A stretch of DNA of 64,000 nt from Cyanobacteria bacterium RU_5_0 (GCA_012033255.1 JAAUSF010000004.1:53551-117550), one strand, 5' to 3'; positions 1-9,150 are shown, numbered from the stretch's first letter. The notes: a model not told the origin generated them from the letters alone. Program-made: numbers and translations.

Positions 1-2299
1 CCTGCGTTTTGGACTGACTCAGGAGAGGCAAAAACATTTCCCGCTCTAGTTGCAGCAAATAATTTTCAGGGACGATCGCAGGAGCCGACAGTTCTCCACC
101 TGTCATCACATAAGCCAACCGATTGGCAAGATAGCGATCGTATTCGCTAGCAAAACCGCCCTGCTGGAAGATGTAAGCAGCGTGTTCCAGTGCGGCTCGC
201 ATGGGTTGTCCAAGTACCAGGATGGCGTTCTGTTGCGGGGGTGGAGTGTAGCCAAGGCGATCGAGGTGAAGCACTTGGTGTTTTGCAACAAACAAGCGCC
301 GATCGGCATTCATGACAATTTGAGTGGTTGGCGAGAGAAATCCGAGTTCTTGGGCTTCGTAAGCACTATTCGATACTTTCGCCATCGCGATCGTTTCAAA
401 TGCGGCTTGCAAGAAGGGACGAATGTGATCAGGAGATTCGCTTGCTGCCCGTTCATCCGCTCGCATTACCATTCTCAGGATGCCGCCTGCACCCGGAATC
501 AGACCAACGCTTAACTCTACCAATCCAATATAAGTTTCTGTGGCAGCTACCACATAGGGACACGCCATGACTAACTCGCAACCGCCGCCCAGTACTCGTC
601 CTTGAATGGCAGCTACGATCGGTTTTGTCGCATAGTGAATGCGTTGAAGAATCGATTGGAACTGAACAATTAAGTTGACGATCGCATCGAAATTACCGGA
701 TTGTGCCATCATGGTGATTTCAGCGAGATTGGCTCCCCCAGAGAAATTGGGGCTGTCATTGCCAATGATTAATCCCTTGATATCATCGTGAGTTTCCAGC
801 CAATCAAGAACTTCCGCTAACCCGTTCACAACATTGAGGCTTAAAGTATTGCCCTTCGATCGAAACTCATACAGAGCGACTCCATCTCCTAAGTCCAGTA
901 AAGCAGCTTCAGGATTTTGCCAAAGAATGCGGTTGGAGTCAGCTTTTAGGTCAACCAGATTCATTTCATCCGCTGGAGTTTCCATGCGAACAGACTGGTA
1001 CTTCAGATCATAAACATCGTGATCGTTCCAGTAGAAACTTCTGCCCCCATTTCGGTGCATCTTTTCCACCCAAGTCGGGATGGGAATATCGGCTACCTTC
1101 ATATCGGCTAACACCGCTTCAAATCCTAAAGCATCCCAAATTTCAAAGGGTCCCAACTCCCAGCCAAATCCCCATCGCATCGCTCGATCGACATCAATCG
1201 GATTATCCGCAATTTCAGGAATGCGGCGGGCACTATACCCCAAAATGTCGAGCATCATTTGACGGAAAAAGGTTCCAGCCCGTCCAGAATCGCGATAGAG
1301 GGCGGGTAAGCGATCGCCCAAGGGCAATTTTTCGATCGCTTGCATATCGCCCAAGTCAAGGGGTTTTGTTGGCTCATAGGCAAGCGTTTCCAGGTTTAAA
1401 GAGAGAATCTGATGGTTTTGTTTCTTATAAAATCCCTGCCCCGTTTTAGCACCCAGTGTTCCGGTGGAAACGAGTTTACGCAGCACATCGGGAACGCGGA
1501 ATGTTTCCCGGCTTTCATCGTCAGGAATCGCGGGATAAAGATTCTCTACAACATACAGCAGCGTGTCCAGCCCAACCAGATCAGCCGTGCGAAACGTGGC
1601 TGATTTGGGTCGTCCGACGAACGTTCCAGTGAGGGTATCAATTTCCTCGATCGTGTATCCCTGCGTTGTCCAGGCTCGCAACCCCACCATCATGGCGTAC
1701 ATACCAATTCGGTTGGCAATAAAGTTGGGTGTATCTTTGGCAATGACCCCACCTTTCCCTAAACACGATCGCCCGAACCACTGCATCCGCTTTAGGACAT
1801 CCGGATCAGTATCGGAGGTAGGAATGAGTTCTAACAATTTGAGATAACGGGGGGGATTAAAAAAGTGAGTGCCTAAGAACCGTTGCCGAAATGATTCAGA
1901 CCGATCGTTGACAATTGCATGAATCGGTAAGCCACTGGTATTCGTTGAAACGATCGCATCCTCACGAATCACATCTTCCAACTGTTGCATTAACTTCTGT
2001 TTAACTTCCAAATTTTCTACCACTGCTTCAATCACCCAATCTGCCTCTGCAATTCGATGAAAATGTTCATCAAAGTTGCCAAGTTTGACGCGATGAGTGG
2101 TTTTTTCTGTGAAAAAAATGGGAGGCGATTGTTTAAGTGCTTTCTTAAAAGCCGTTTCGACGAGATTATTTTTATTGTTCGTCTTGGCAGGCAAATCAAG
2201 TAAGTGAACCGTTAAACCCGCGTTCGCAAGGTGTGCGGCAATTTGGGTTCCCATCACTCCCGCACCCAGAACAGCAGCAGTTCGGAATGGCTTAAACAT
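1..2299 (-). CDS. FadN-type 3-hydroxyacyl-CoA dehydrogenase / enoyl-CoA hydratase (partial, runs off left edge)
   Basis: The minus-strand frame stays open from an ATG at 2299 to the window edge (about 766 codons, 3' end missing). Translation begins MFKPFRTAAVLGAGVMGTQI, a Rossmann NAD-binding GxGxMG loop. It continues with the 3HCDH N- and C-terminal domains (STNTSGLP, THFFNPP, GLDTL). A crotonase/enoyl-CoA hydratase domain lies in the last third, with an oxyanion-hole-like stretch (VAAIQGRVLGGGCELVMAC). The order dehydrogenase then hydratase matches Bacillus FadN, not E. coli FadB. The expected role is the hydration and NAD-dependent oxidation steps of fatty-acid beta-oxidation in the cytosol. 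An AGGAGG-like site precedes the ATG. The gene lies 18 bp downstream of an acyl-CoA synthetase-like gene on the same strand, so an operon is likely. Thiolase or acyl-CoA dehydrogenase genes may follow beyond the left edge, which cannot be seen here. Confidence 0.9.
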   Translation of the reverse strand, partial: MFKPFRTAAVLGAGVMGTQIAAHLANAGLTVHLLDLPAKTNNKNNLVETAFKKALKQSPPIFFTEKTTHRVKLGNFDEHFHRIAEADWVIEAVVENLEVKQKLMQQLEDVIREDAIVSTNTSGLPIHAIVNDRSESFRQRFLGTHFFNPPRYLKLLELIPTSDTDPDVLKRMQWFGRSCLGKGGVIAKDTPNFIANRIGMYAMMVGLRAWTTQGYTIEEIDTLTGTFVGRPKSATFRTADLVGLDTLLYVVENLYPAIPDDESRETFRVPDVLRKLVSTGTLGAKTGQGFYKKQNHQILSLNLETLAYEPTKPLDLGDMQAIEKLPLGDRLPALYRDSGRAGTFFRQMMLDILGYSARRIPEIADNPIDVDRAMRWGFGWELGPFEIWDALGFEAVLADMKVADIPIPTWVEKMHRNGGRSFYWNDHDVYDLKYQSVRMETPADEMNLVDLKADSNRILWQNPEAALLDLGDGVALYEFRSKGNTLSLNVVNGLAEVLDWLETHDDIKGLIIGNDSPNFSGGANLAEITMMAQSGNFDAIVNLIVQFQSILQRIHYATKPIVAAIQGRVLGGGCELVMACPYVVAATETYIGLVELSVGLIPGAGGILRMVMRADERAASESPDHIRPFLQAAFETIAMAKVSNSAYEAQELGFLSPTTQIVMNADRRLFVAKHQVLHLDRLGYTPPPQQNAILVLGQPMRAALEHAAYIFQQGGFASEYDRYLANRLAYVMTGGELSAPAIVPENYLLQLEREMFLPLLSQSKTQ

Positions 2300-2317
2300 G
2301 GTTCTAAAAACCTCCCT

Positions 2318-4510
2318 TCAAAGGATTGTAATTAATCTCTCTGCAATTCTCCTGGGAAACTCAGGCATGGTTATCCCTGTGTAGAGCATGAATGACGCGA
2401 TCGATCTCAAGGTTGTCAATCGGGGGTTGAGAGATTGAGCAAAAACAGGACATGTAGCATCAGGAATGGTAGGACACATTGATACAGAAACGATCTGTTC
2501 GTCTGCATTTGGCGTTGCTGTATCTCTAGTTTTCCGTGTTGTATCCTCCGTAAACAAAGCATGGATTTCGTGGGTTAAAGCTTTGAGGATCTTGGAGCGA
2601 TTCAACGGTTCAGATGGGTTCAGCAGCGCATTGTTAACGGTAGAGGCATTGATTAGGTGAAATCGTTTGACGGTTGCCCAGTAGGGTAGGTGGCAATTGG
2701 CTATGTTTACTAAAGCCCGATATAGCGTCAGCACACAGGGATGTCTCAGCAAGAGATCGTTGGGCAAATCCAATCCAACTTCTAGCGCATAACTATGCAG
2801 TGCTTCTAAATTTGGAATAATCAACATGGCGCAAAATTTTTGGTCTGCACCCACAGCGATCGCTTCTGCGACGAAGGGTGACTGTTTTAACCGCTGTTCA
2901 ATGGGTTGTGGTGCAATATATTTGCCAGTCGAGAGTTTGAAGAGTGATTTCTTAAGACCTGTGATTTTGAGGAATCCATCCTCTGTAATCATCCCTAAAT
3001 CTCCGGTGTGCAACCAACCTTGCGGATCAATTAACGCTTGTGTTGCTTCAGGATTTTTGTAATAGCCCGGAGTGACGTAGGGACCACGAACTAGAATCTC
3101 TCCATCGTTTGCGATCGCCACCTCAACCCCCGGAATGGGGATGCCGACTGTCCCAGCCCGATTGAAGGAGCCGCGATTGCAGCACACCACTGCACTCGCC
3201 TGGGTCAAACCATAGCCATGCATAATCGGTATTCTTGCGGCGGCAAACACATTGGCTAACTCCGCTCTTAAGGCGGCTCCACCGCAAATCAGATAGGTAA
3301 GGCGACCCCCAAACAGCGATCGCCACCTCGCAAACACGACCCAATTTGCTAATTTGAGCAGTAACGCATACAGTCCCTTGGGCTGACATCCTAATTCATA
3401 CTGTTTAGCCAGATCCAGTGCCCAGTGCAGCAGGATACGCTCCGGGATGGAAAATGCTTTATTGCCCTGTTCCAGAACCTTGCTATAGATCTTCTCCAAC
3501 AAGAGCGGCACCGTCACCAAAAGGGTGGGTCGCACCTCCTTGAGATGTTTCATGACGCGATTTGGGTTGGAAAAATAGATGCTGTGACCATAGTTCATAT
3601 GACCGTAGAGCAGAGTTCGGGCAAGAACGTGATTCAACGGCAAAAATGAAAGCACAACGTCTTGTGATCCTCTCTTTAGATCTGGAATAGCAGAAAATGA
3701 GGACAGTGCATTCGCAGATAAATTTTCATGCGTCAGCATCACGCCTTGTAGCTGCCCTTGCTCATCAGGAATATAGACGATCGTAGCCAGATCATCCGCT
3801 GCTAGCGCTGCATAAAGGTGTTGAGGTCTGGTTGTAGAGACCTTTCCCCTCTGTTGAATTTCATCTAATGAGAAGATTTGAACGCATTGGGGAAAGGCAG
3901 AATGCGGTTTTTCCAGATGGGCTGGATGTAGCAGCATGGGAATATCTAGACAAGCAGATTCAGGAATTTTTCTAATACTTATCTGTCCTTGACCGGCGAA
4001 CGGGGTAGCGATCCATTGCGATCGCATTTCCGTCCAATTTACAGGAACCGTTACAACAATAATGTGTTGCAAATGAGGTGTATTCCAGAGGTACGGTGCG
4101 ATTTGTGCCAATAAATCTAGATTGGAAACGATTAGGACTTTCGCTTCACTATGTTGCAGCACAAAAATAATATGTTCGAGTGTCTGTGTCAGATCAATTG
4201 GAACATTCACCAAATTTGCCAGCAGACAACCCAAGTCTGTGATACAAAAGTTGACATCACTGTGCATCAGTAAAGCAACCCGATCGCCTTTTTCTAAACC
4301 TAAGTCCAGCAAGCCTATTGCCACTGTTTCGATCGTCGTTTGAAACGCTTGATTGGACAGCGATCGCCAACCTGTTTCAGTCCATTGATTAAAGGCATGG
4401 AGGTTCGGAGTTTGAACACATACCTCATTCAAGAGGGAGGGCAATGTGCGTCCCAGAATCACTCTTTTAAAATCTGGCAAAACGTGATCAGTCTTTTCAG
4501 TGCATACCAT
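2318..4510 (-). CDS. Acyl-CoA synthetase-like AMP-binding protein with degenerate P-loop
   Basis: This 730-residue protein belongs to the ANL superfamily and looks like a long-chain acyl-CoA synthetase. It would activate fatty acids to acyl-AMP and then acyl-CoA for the FadN-type enzyme downstream. Visible motifs are HGYGLTQASAV (A5-like), GWLHTGDLGMITEDGFLKI (A7/A8 region) and the late lysine region LSTGKYIAPQPIE. The signature P-loop, normally YTSGTTGxPKGV, reads YIPDEQGQLQGVMLTHEN, so the Ser/Thr/Gly-rich loop and its lysine are lost. The usual GRKK is GLKK. About 70 C-terminal residues after LFTEDT do not resemble the family and may be a decayed or extended tail. Catalysis may therefore be altered or lost. 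Assignment to the superfamily is firm; enzymatic activity is uncertain. Confidence 0.85.
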   Translation of the reverse strand: MVCTEKTDHVLPDFKRVILGRTLPSLLNEVCVQTPNLHAFNQWTETGWRSLSNQAFQTTIETVAIGLLDLGLEKGDRVALLMHSDVNFCITDLGCLLANLVNVPIDLTQTLEHIIFVLQHSEAKVLIVSNLDLLAQIAPYLWNTPHLQHIIVVTVPVNWTEMRSQWIATPFAGQGQISIRKIPESACLDIPMLLHPAHLEKPHSAFPQCVQIFSLDEIQQRGKVSTTRPQHLYAALAADDLATIVYIPDEQGQLQGVMLTHENLSANALSSFSAIPDLKRGSQDVVLSFLPLNHVLARTLLYGHMNYGHSIYFSNPNRVMKHLKEVRPTLLVTVPLLLEKIYSKVLEQGNKAFSIPERILLHWALDLAKQYELGCQPKGLYALLLKLANWVVFARWRSLFGGRLTYLICGGAALRAELANVFAAARIPIMHGYGLTQASAVVCCNRGSFNRAGTVGIPIPGVEVAIANDGEILVRGPYVTPGYYKNPEATQALIDPQGWLHTGDLGMITEDGFLKITGLKKSLFKLSTGKYIAPQPIEQRLKQSPFVAEAIAVGADQKFCAMLIIPNLEALHSYALEVGLDLPNDLLLRHPCVLTLYRALVNIANCHLPYWATVKRFHLINASTVNNALLNPSEPLNRSKILKALTHEIHALFTEDTTRKTRDTATPNADEQIVSVSMCPTIPDATCPVFAQSLNPRLTTLRSIASFMLYTGITMPEFPRRIAERLITIL

Positions 4511-5371
4511 CTTCTTTAGAAGAGCAAAGTCTCTTCTCCTTACGAGCAGTTTTTGAGTACTCTAAAGCAACAATCAATTCAAAAGAGATTTGCACAATTG
4601 AAAGATGCTGAAATCGCTGATGCGACTAATATCTCTTTAATTTTCTAATAAGAATAAAGCGATTTATCAGCATTGAACAATCGCTTATTTCAACGATTAT
4701 TTGACAGTGCTTTAGATAGACGAGATGCAGGTTTAACAAAGATATTGATGCCGACTTCTGACACCTAGATCTTTACCTATTCTCAATATCTCCTTCAGTT
4801 TGGTAGCAATTAGCAATAATTTTCATGCACTTCGAGATATTGGCTCCAACACGCCTATTTCTCTCTAGTTAGTAGTTTCAGTGTAGCGAGTTAATAAGGA
4901 TTTTGTCAGTCTTTATACATTTCTTGAAAAAATAGGCTCTGAATATTAAGGTTTTCAACTTTTTATGAGAGTAATTTGCTTCCTCAATAAGAGCCTATCT
5001 GAAAACCTTGATTGCGTTTGATATTAACAGGTAGCAGTGGGCAGTGCCCACCCGATAAAATGATTTTCTTAGGGCGGAAAACACAGCGTTGCAGTATTTA
5101 CCAGAGGTCGATATGCTGCTAGGAGTTAAGACTGAGCTAACCCTAAATAATGTTCAGCATACGAGGTTAGCAAAACACGCAGTTGATGTTAGCGAAATCA
5201 TTGTGCGCCCCACCGCGAGTCTGTATTAATCGTGAAAAATGGGCTGTTGTCATAATAGGTCGATCGAGCAGCCGGAAAACTGACCGCAAGATTTTGATAG
5301 TGACACAGGAATTAAATAGCTGAGCATCGATCGTTTACCTAAGCTGGAATGGTGATGAATCAGGAGGAACT
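4511..5371. other. Intergenic region with interleaved inverted repeats
   Basis: No convincing gene is seen in these 860 bases. The stretch contains ATAGGCTCT (4932-4940), AAGGTTTTCA (4948-4957), AGAGCCTAT (4990-4998) and TGAAAACCTT (5000-5009), two perfect inverted pairs arranged A-B-A'-B'. The 4990-5023 block has a diverged copy at 55161-55194, so it belongs to a dispersed repeat family. The remainder probably holds the promoter for the acyl-CoA synthetase operon on the minus strand and for the azoreductase fragment on the plus strand. Confidence 0.4.
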
Positions 5372-5512
5372 ATGGCACGTTTGTTACACCTTGATGCAAG
5401 TTCTAGAGAAGAACGATCGCACTCTCGCAGACTCACAAGAGAATTCGTTGAGCTTCGGACGCAGGCTCATCCGGCTGATGTCGGCACTCATCAAGAAATT
5501 CTTATTCAGTAG
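5372..5512 (+). pseudogene. N-terminal fragment of an FMN-dependent NADH-azoreductase-like gene
   Basis: This 46-codon frame begins MARLLHLDASSREERSHSRR and continues LTREFVELRTQAHPADVG, then stops at TAG (5510-5512). The sequence matches the N-terminus of AcpD/AzoR-type flavodoxin-fold NAD(P)H azoreductases: a beta strand, the phosphate-binding S-x-R loop and a helix with SHSRRLTREF. Full-length members are about 200 residues and nothing downstream continues the fold. A strong ribosome-binding site (CAGGAGGAACT) precedes the ATG, so the fragment may still be translated. I infer a recent 3' deletion. A functional microprotein cannot be excluded. Confidence 0.65.
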
Positions 5513-5591
5513 CAATGCTGGATAACTGTATCCCGCAAGCGGTTCTCTAAACACTACGATAACCAGATTCACTCACCAAGGAAGGATACTC

Positions 5592-5753
5592 ATGAAACGC
5601 TTGACTCTTACCACGTTGTCTGTTCTTGCTTTAATCACCGTTGCTGCACCTGCTATGGCCTTGACCGATCGCTTCGATGATTCCCGTCAAGAGATGATCA
5701 ATAAGCTGAGCGATCGCTTTGATGATTCGCGGCAAGAGATGATCAACAAATAG
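5592..5753 (+). CDS. Small secreted peptide with a duplicated 15-residue unit
   Basis: This 53-residue protein has a typical Sec signal peptide (MKRLTLTTLSVLALITVAAPAMA). The rest is two copies of a 15-residue unit, LTDRFDDSRQEMINK and LSDRFDDSRQEMINK, differing at one residue. An AAGGA ribosome-binding site lies just before the ATG. The DNA repeats diverge at silent positions (ttcgatgattcccgt versus tttgatgattcgcgg), which argues that the duplicated peptide has been kept under selection. I do not know its function; an acidic, helix-forming periplasmic peptide is plausible. Confidence 0.7.
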   Translation: MKRLTLTTLSVLALITVAAPAMALTDRFDDSRQEMINKLSDRFDDSRQEMINK

Positions 5754-6012
5754 CATCAACCCGTCGATTGTCATACCCAGTCACTCCGCAATTCTGATTG
5801 AGACAATCATTACAATGGGTCGATCAATTAAATAGGTAAATTCTCTCGGTGGCGCTATTGGTTTTTTCCAGAGTGCCACCTTTTCTAGCGTATTTGAGGA
5901 GCTAATTTGAAGAGCTAATTCATGATTCAAGATAAGGAAGATTGATCCATGTCCGCTCCATCCTTAGCAGCATCGGCGTTCTGGTTCTGCCAGACCAGAA
6001 AGCGATCGCTCG

Positions 6013-6834
6013 TTAAACATTCTGGAACCTTCCAAACGCGATCGCTAACAACACTACCGCCCCAAATGCTAACCGATACCAGACAAACACCCAGTTGCTC
6101 CGACGTTGTAAATAGCGAAGTAACCAGGCGATCGACAGATACGAAAAGATAAAGGTGGAAATAATACCTGCCAGCAACGCGATCACGCTATCCACGTTGC
6201 CAAATGCCTTAGTGGACTGGTACAGAGTGGCGATCGTTAGAGTTGGAATGCCAAGCAGAAACGAGAAGCGGGCGGCAGGTTGTCGTTCTAGCCCTAAAAA
6301 CAGAGCCGTCGTGAGGGTCGATCCAGACCGTGATGCACCCGGAAGCAGAGCAATCATCTGACCCAAGCCAACTAAAATGCCATCCCGGATTTCTAGCGAG
6401 TCGAATCCTCGTTTACGGGTACCAATCTGTTCTGCCAATCCTAGAAGGAGTGACATGACGATCGACATAATTGCAATCACGAGCGGGCTTTCCGGCACAA
6501 TATCTTTAATCAGGAATCCAACGACCAGTGCGGGGATCGTACCAACGATAATTCCGATCAAAAGTTTCCATTCCTCTCGATCCCAGTGTCGCTGACGAAA
6601 GGCTGTCCAACTTCCTGTCAAGATTTGAGTCAAATCTGTCCAAAAATACCAAACAACTGCAATCACGCTGCCAAACTGAATCGCGTCCACAAAGTACTTC
6701 TGTCCAACCAGATCTGTCCAACCGAAGGCTTTAGTGAAAACGAGCAAATGGGCAGTACTGCTGATCGGCAGAAATTCAGTGATCCCCTGTACAAGACCCA
6801 AAACAATAGCCCGAAACACGTCGATTAGATTCAC
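6013..6834 (-). CDS. uppP: Undecaprenyl-diphosphatase UppP (BacA)
   Basis: This 273-residue multipass membrane protein dephosphorylates undecaprenyl diphosphate so that the lipid carrier for peptidoglycan and polysaccharide synthesis can be recycled. The first family motif is seen near residues 14-33 (GLVQGITEFLPISSTAHLL, with the catalytic Glu and Ser). The second is near 160-170 (LLPGASRSGSTL). Length matches the usual 265-280 residues. The gene stands alone and is transcribed away from the DUF3120 gene. Confidence 0.97.
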   Translation of the reverse strand: MNLIDVFRAIVLGLVQGITEFLPISSTAHLLVFTKAFGWTDLVGQKYFVDAIQFGSVIAVVWYFWTDLTQILTGSWTAFRQRHWDREEWKLLIGIIVGTIPALVVGFLIKDIVPESPLVIAIMSIVMSLLLGLAEQIGTRKRGFDSLEIRDGILVGLGQMIALLPGASRSGSTLTTALFLGLERQPAARFSFLLGIPTLTIATLYQSTKAFGNVDSVIALLAGIISTFIFSYLSIAWLLRYLQRRSNWVFVWYRLAFGAVVLLAIAFGRFQNV

Positions 6835-7132
6835 GATGATACCTAAGGAGTTCGTTGCAGAAATTTTAGCGCTTGAGAAAGTCAGGATTTACAAACGACA
6901 CGCAATGTGCTTCGTTAAAGATTTTTAACTAATTATTAAGAAATGAATTTACTTTCCAGCTTACGGGTTGATATGCTCCTATTCCTAGTGTCTGAATTCT
7001 GCTTTAGAAAACTTTTACAGATGGCTCAAGAATTATTTCGATAGGCATGATAAATTATCGGGATGGTTATGCCCCCCTAGGGGATTTAAGTATGTTATGT
7101 TAAAAAAGTTGAACTAGTCTATCAGAAATCCG
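6835..7132. other. Divergent intergenic region between uppP and the DUF3120 gene
   Basis: No gene is seen. The stretch separates two divergent genes and is AT-rich (for example around 6905-6960 and 7020-7110), as expected for promoters on both strands. I could not assign boxes with confidence. Confidence 0.4.
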
Positions 7133-7861
7133 TTGTCTTCCTTAACACCCTCTTCTAGAAAACTTTATTCAAACCCTTTAGCGACTCAACTCAGTAGCGT
7201 TCCGGATACCGCGATCGGGGTAACAGTTCACACAACTTGGTTAATATTTGTAGCGGCAGCGTTCCTGGTGTCGATACCTGTATTCATCCAGGCTCCTCTA
7301 GTACGTTTGTTTCCCTGGCTTAGCTTAACCCTGACTGGAGGCTGGCTCTGGCTGAGTTTGACCCTGCGATCGCGCCCAACCACGACCCGATGGGGGGATT
7401 TGTTACTAGGATTCACTTGGACATGGCTAGCTGGAGGGATCTACTGGGGCTGGCTACGCTGGGAACCGCTCTGGCACTTGCCGGTTGAGGCGATCGGGTT
7501 ACCTTTTGCCGTAGTGGCTCTCCACAAAGAGCAAGACAGGATAGGGAATTGGTTTTATCTGGGTTCTCTGTTTGGCACGGCAATGACCGATGCTTATTTC
7601 TATTGGGTCAATTTGATCCCGTGCTGGCGACAGTTGATGCAGGTCGAACCCGACTTAGTGCAGCCCATTTTTCAAAGTGCGGTTGCTCAAATCCGAACCC
7701 CTTGGGGAATTGGTTGTGCGGTTATCCTAGCCATCGTTCTACTAGTCGTGGGTGGGTTACCCCTCCGCTCCTCGAAACTTCACTGGTGGGCCTTTAGCGG
7801 AGCCGTATTGAGTACGATTTTAGTAGATGGTTTGTTTTGGCTAGCTGCAACCTCGGCATGA
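7133..7861 (+). CDS. DUF3120 family membrane protein
   Basis: This 242-residue polytopic protein resembles the cyanobacterial DUF3120 family. At least five hydrophobic segments are visible: about 30-55, 60-77, 88-105, 137-157 and 195-240. The conserved stretch ASIPVFIQAPLVR-like (VSIPVFIQAPLVRLFPWLSL) lies near residue 45. No in-frame ATG occurs before the membrane segments, so the start is probably the TTG at 7133 or a nearby GTG; the N-terminus is uncertain. The function is unknown. It is single-copy and separate from its neighbours. Confidence 0.8.
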   Translation: MSSLTPSSRKLYSNPLATQLSSVPDTAIGVTVHTTWLIFVAAAFLVSIPVFIQAPLVRLFPWLSLTLTGGWLWLSLTLRSRPTTTRWGDLLLGFTWTWLAGGIYWGWLRWEPLWHLPVEAIGLPFAVVALHKEQDRIGNWFYLGSLFGTAMTDAYFYWVNLIPCWRQLMQVEPDLVQPIFQSAVAQIRTPWGIGCAVILAIVLLVVGGLPLRSSKLHWWAFSGAVLSTILVDGLFWLAATSA

Positions 7862-8086
7862 GTGAGGATATGATCAAGTTACGCTGAACTCGCAGAATTG
7901 AGCGATTGCCTTCCCCTGTGAACGTTCGTGTTCATAAGCTAAGTTAGAGAAAGTAAAGAAATTAATGGTTCATTCGGAGTTCATTTGGGTGGAGGCTCTC
8001 TATAATTCAGTGTTTGGAAGCCTGCACTCGTCGTAGTTTAATGCGTCAGGGTGCATCATAGGGAAACACTCATGGTTTCTTAGCCT

Positions 8087-9073
8087 GTGGTGACTGCACA
8101 ATCCGTTCCTCACTTAATCTTGCGAACTGAATCAGGTAATCGTTTTCTCTCTCTCGTAGGCGGCAACTGCTGGACGGTTGGGCGAGGCGATGACAACAAT
8201 TTCGTGCTGCCCGATCGCTGGATCTCTCGTAATCACGCCATGCTCCAACGCATGGAAACCGGAGAGTTTTATTTAATTGATTTGGGCAGTCGCAATGGCT
8301 CGTTTGTCAACGGACGACGAGTCAGTGTGCCTGTAACCTTACAAAATTGCGATCGGCTTACCTTTGGTCAAACAGAACTCGAATTTTATGCGCCTGATAT
8401 TGATCAGGCAGCTGATTCGTCGATCGGTGGCGACTCTCAAGAATTCACTGCTACAGCGACCCTGCACGTTCGCCGTCTCATCTCCGTCTTGGTGGTAGAC
8501 ATCCGGAATTTTACGGTAATGACCCGCCAGATTGATGAGAAAGTTTTATCAGAAGTGATTGGCACTTGGTTCCGATGTGCGGGCGACATTATTCGAGAAT
8601 ACGGCAGTTGGGTCGATAAATATATCGGTGATGCTGTCATGGCAGTCTGGATTCACGGCGCACAAGGGGTCAGCTACGAGGAGATGATCCGGATCACCCG
8701 TGCCCTCAATGCCCTACACAAGATGACTAGTAAACTTCACGAACGTTATCCTCTGCCCTTTCCCCTGCGAATTGGAGCCGGACTGAACACGGGCTATGCG
8801 ATGGTGGGGAATACGGGCACGGGCGATCGCCCAGACTATACGGCGCTGGGAGATACAGTAAACGCAGCGTTCCGCTTAGAATCGTCAACTAAGCAAATTG
8901 GCATGGATGTTGCGCTTGGCGAGACCACCTACCAATATCTCTCAGAATCCGGCGTGGGAAATTTATTTAAGCAGCATACGGTTAACCTAAAAGGATATGA
9001 CGTACCAACGATTACCTATGCAGGCTCATTTACTGACTTGGAAGTATTCCTGGAGTCAGTTGGCAATCCCTGA
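8087..9073 (+). CDS. FHA domain - class III adenylate/guanylate cyclase
   Basis: This 328-residue soluble signalling protein has an N-terminal FHA domain at about residues 25-95 (TVGRGDDNNFVLPD, then SRNHA and GSRNGSFVNGR). A class III nucleotide cyclase catalytic domain spans about 125-310. The two metal-binding aspartates are seen in VLVVDIRNFTVMTR and in KYIGDAVMAVW. The transition-state region is TALGDTVNAAFRLES. FHA domains bind phosphothreonine peptides, so cyclase activity is probably tied to Ser/Thr kinase signalling. The likely start is GTG at 8087; no better ATG is available before the FHA domain. Substrate choice (ATP or GTP) cannot be read with certainty. Confidence 0.92.
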   Translation: MVTAQSVPHLILRTESGNRFLSLVGGNCWTVGRGDDNNFVLPDRWISRNHAMLQRMETGEFYLIDLGSRNGSFVNGRRVSVPVTLQNCDRLTFGQTELEFYAPDIDQAADSSIGGDSQEFTATATLHVRRLISVLVVDIRNFTVMTRQIDEKVLSEVIGTWFRCAGDIIREYGSWVDKYIGDAVMAVWIHGAQGVSYEEMIRITRALNALHKMTSKLHERYPLPFPLRIGAGLNTGYAMVGNTGTGDRPDYTALGDTVNAAFRLESSTKQIGMDVALGETTYQYLSESGVGNLFKQHTVNLKGYDVPTITYAGSFTDLEVFLESVGNP

Positions 9074-9115
9074 TTCATTGCAGATTTCATATGACGAATA
9101 ACGTTCATTTTTTCT

Positions 9116-9150
9116 AACAAAAACCGGGGTAGACATAGAAACGCTACCCC
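9116..9150 (-). terminator. Rho-independent terminator after rpmA
   Basis: On the minus strand a perfect 7-bp stem GGGGTAG/CTACCCC (9126-9132 pairing with 9144-9150) is followed by a T run (A run at 9119-9123 on plus). It sits about 40 bp past the rpmA stop and probably ends the rplU-rpmA transcript. It may also serve the convergent cyclase gene. Confidence 0.7.
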
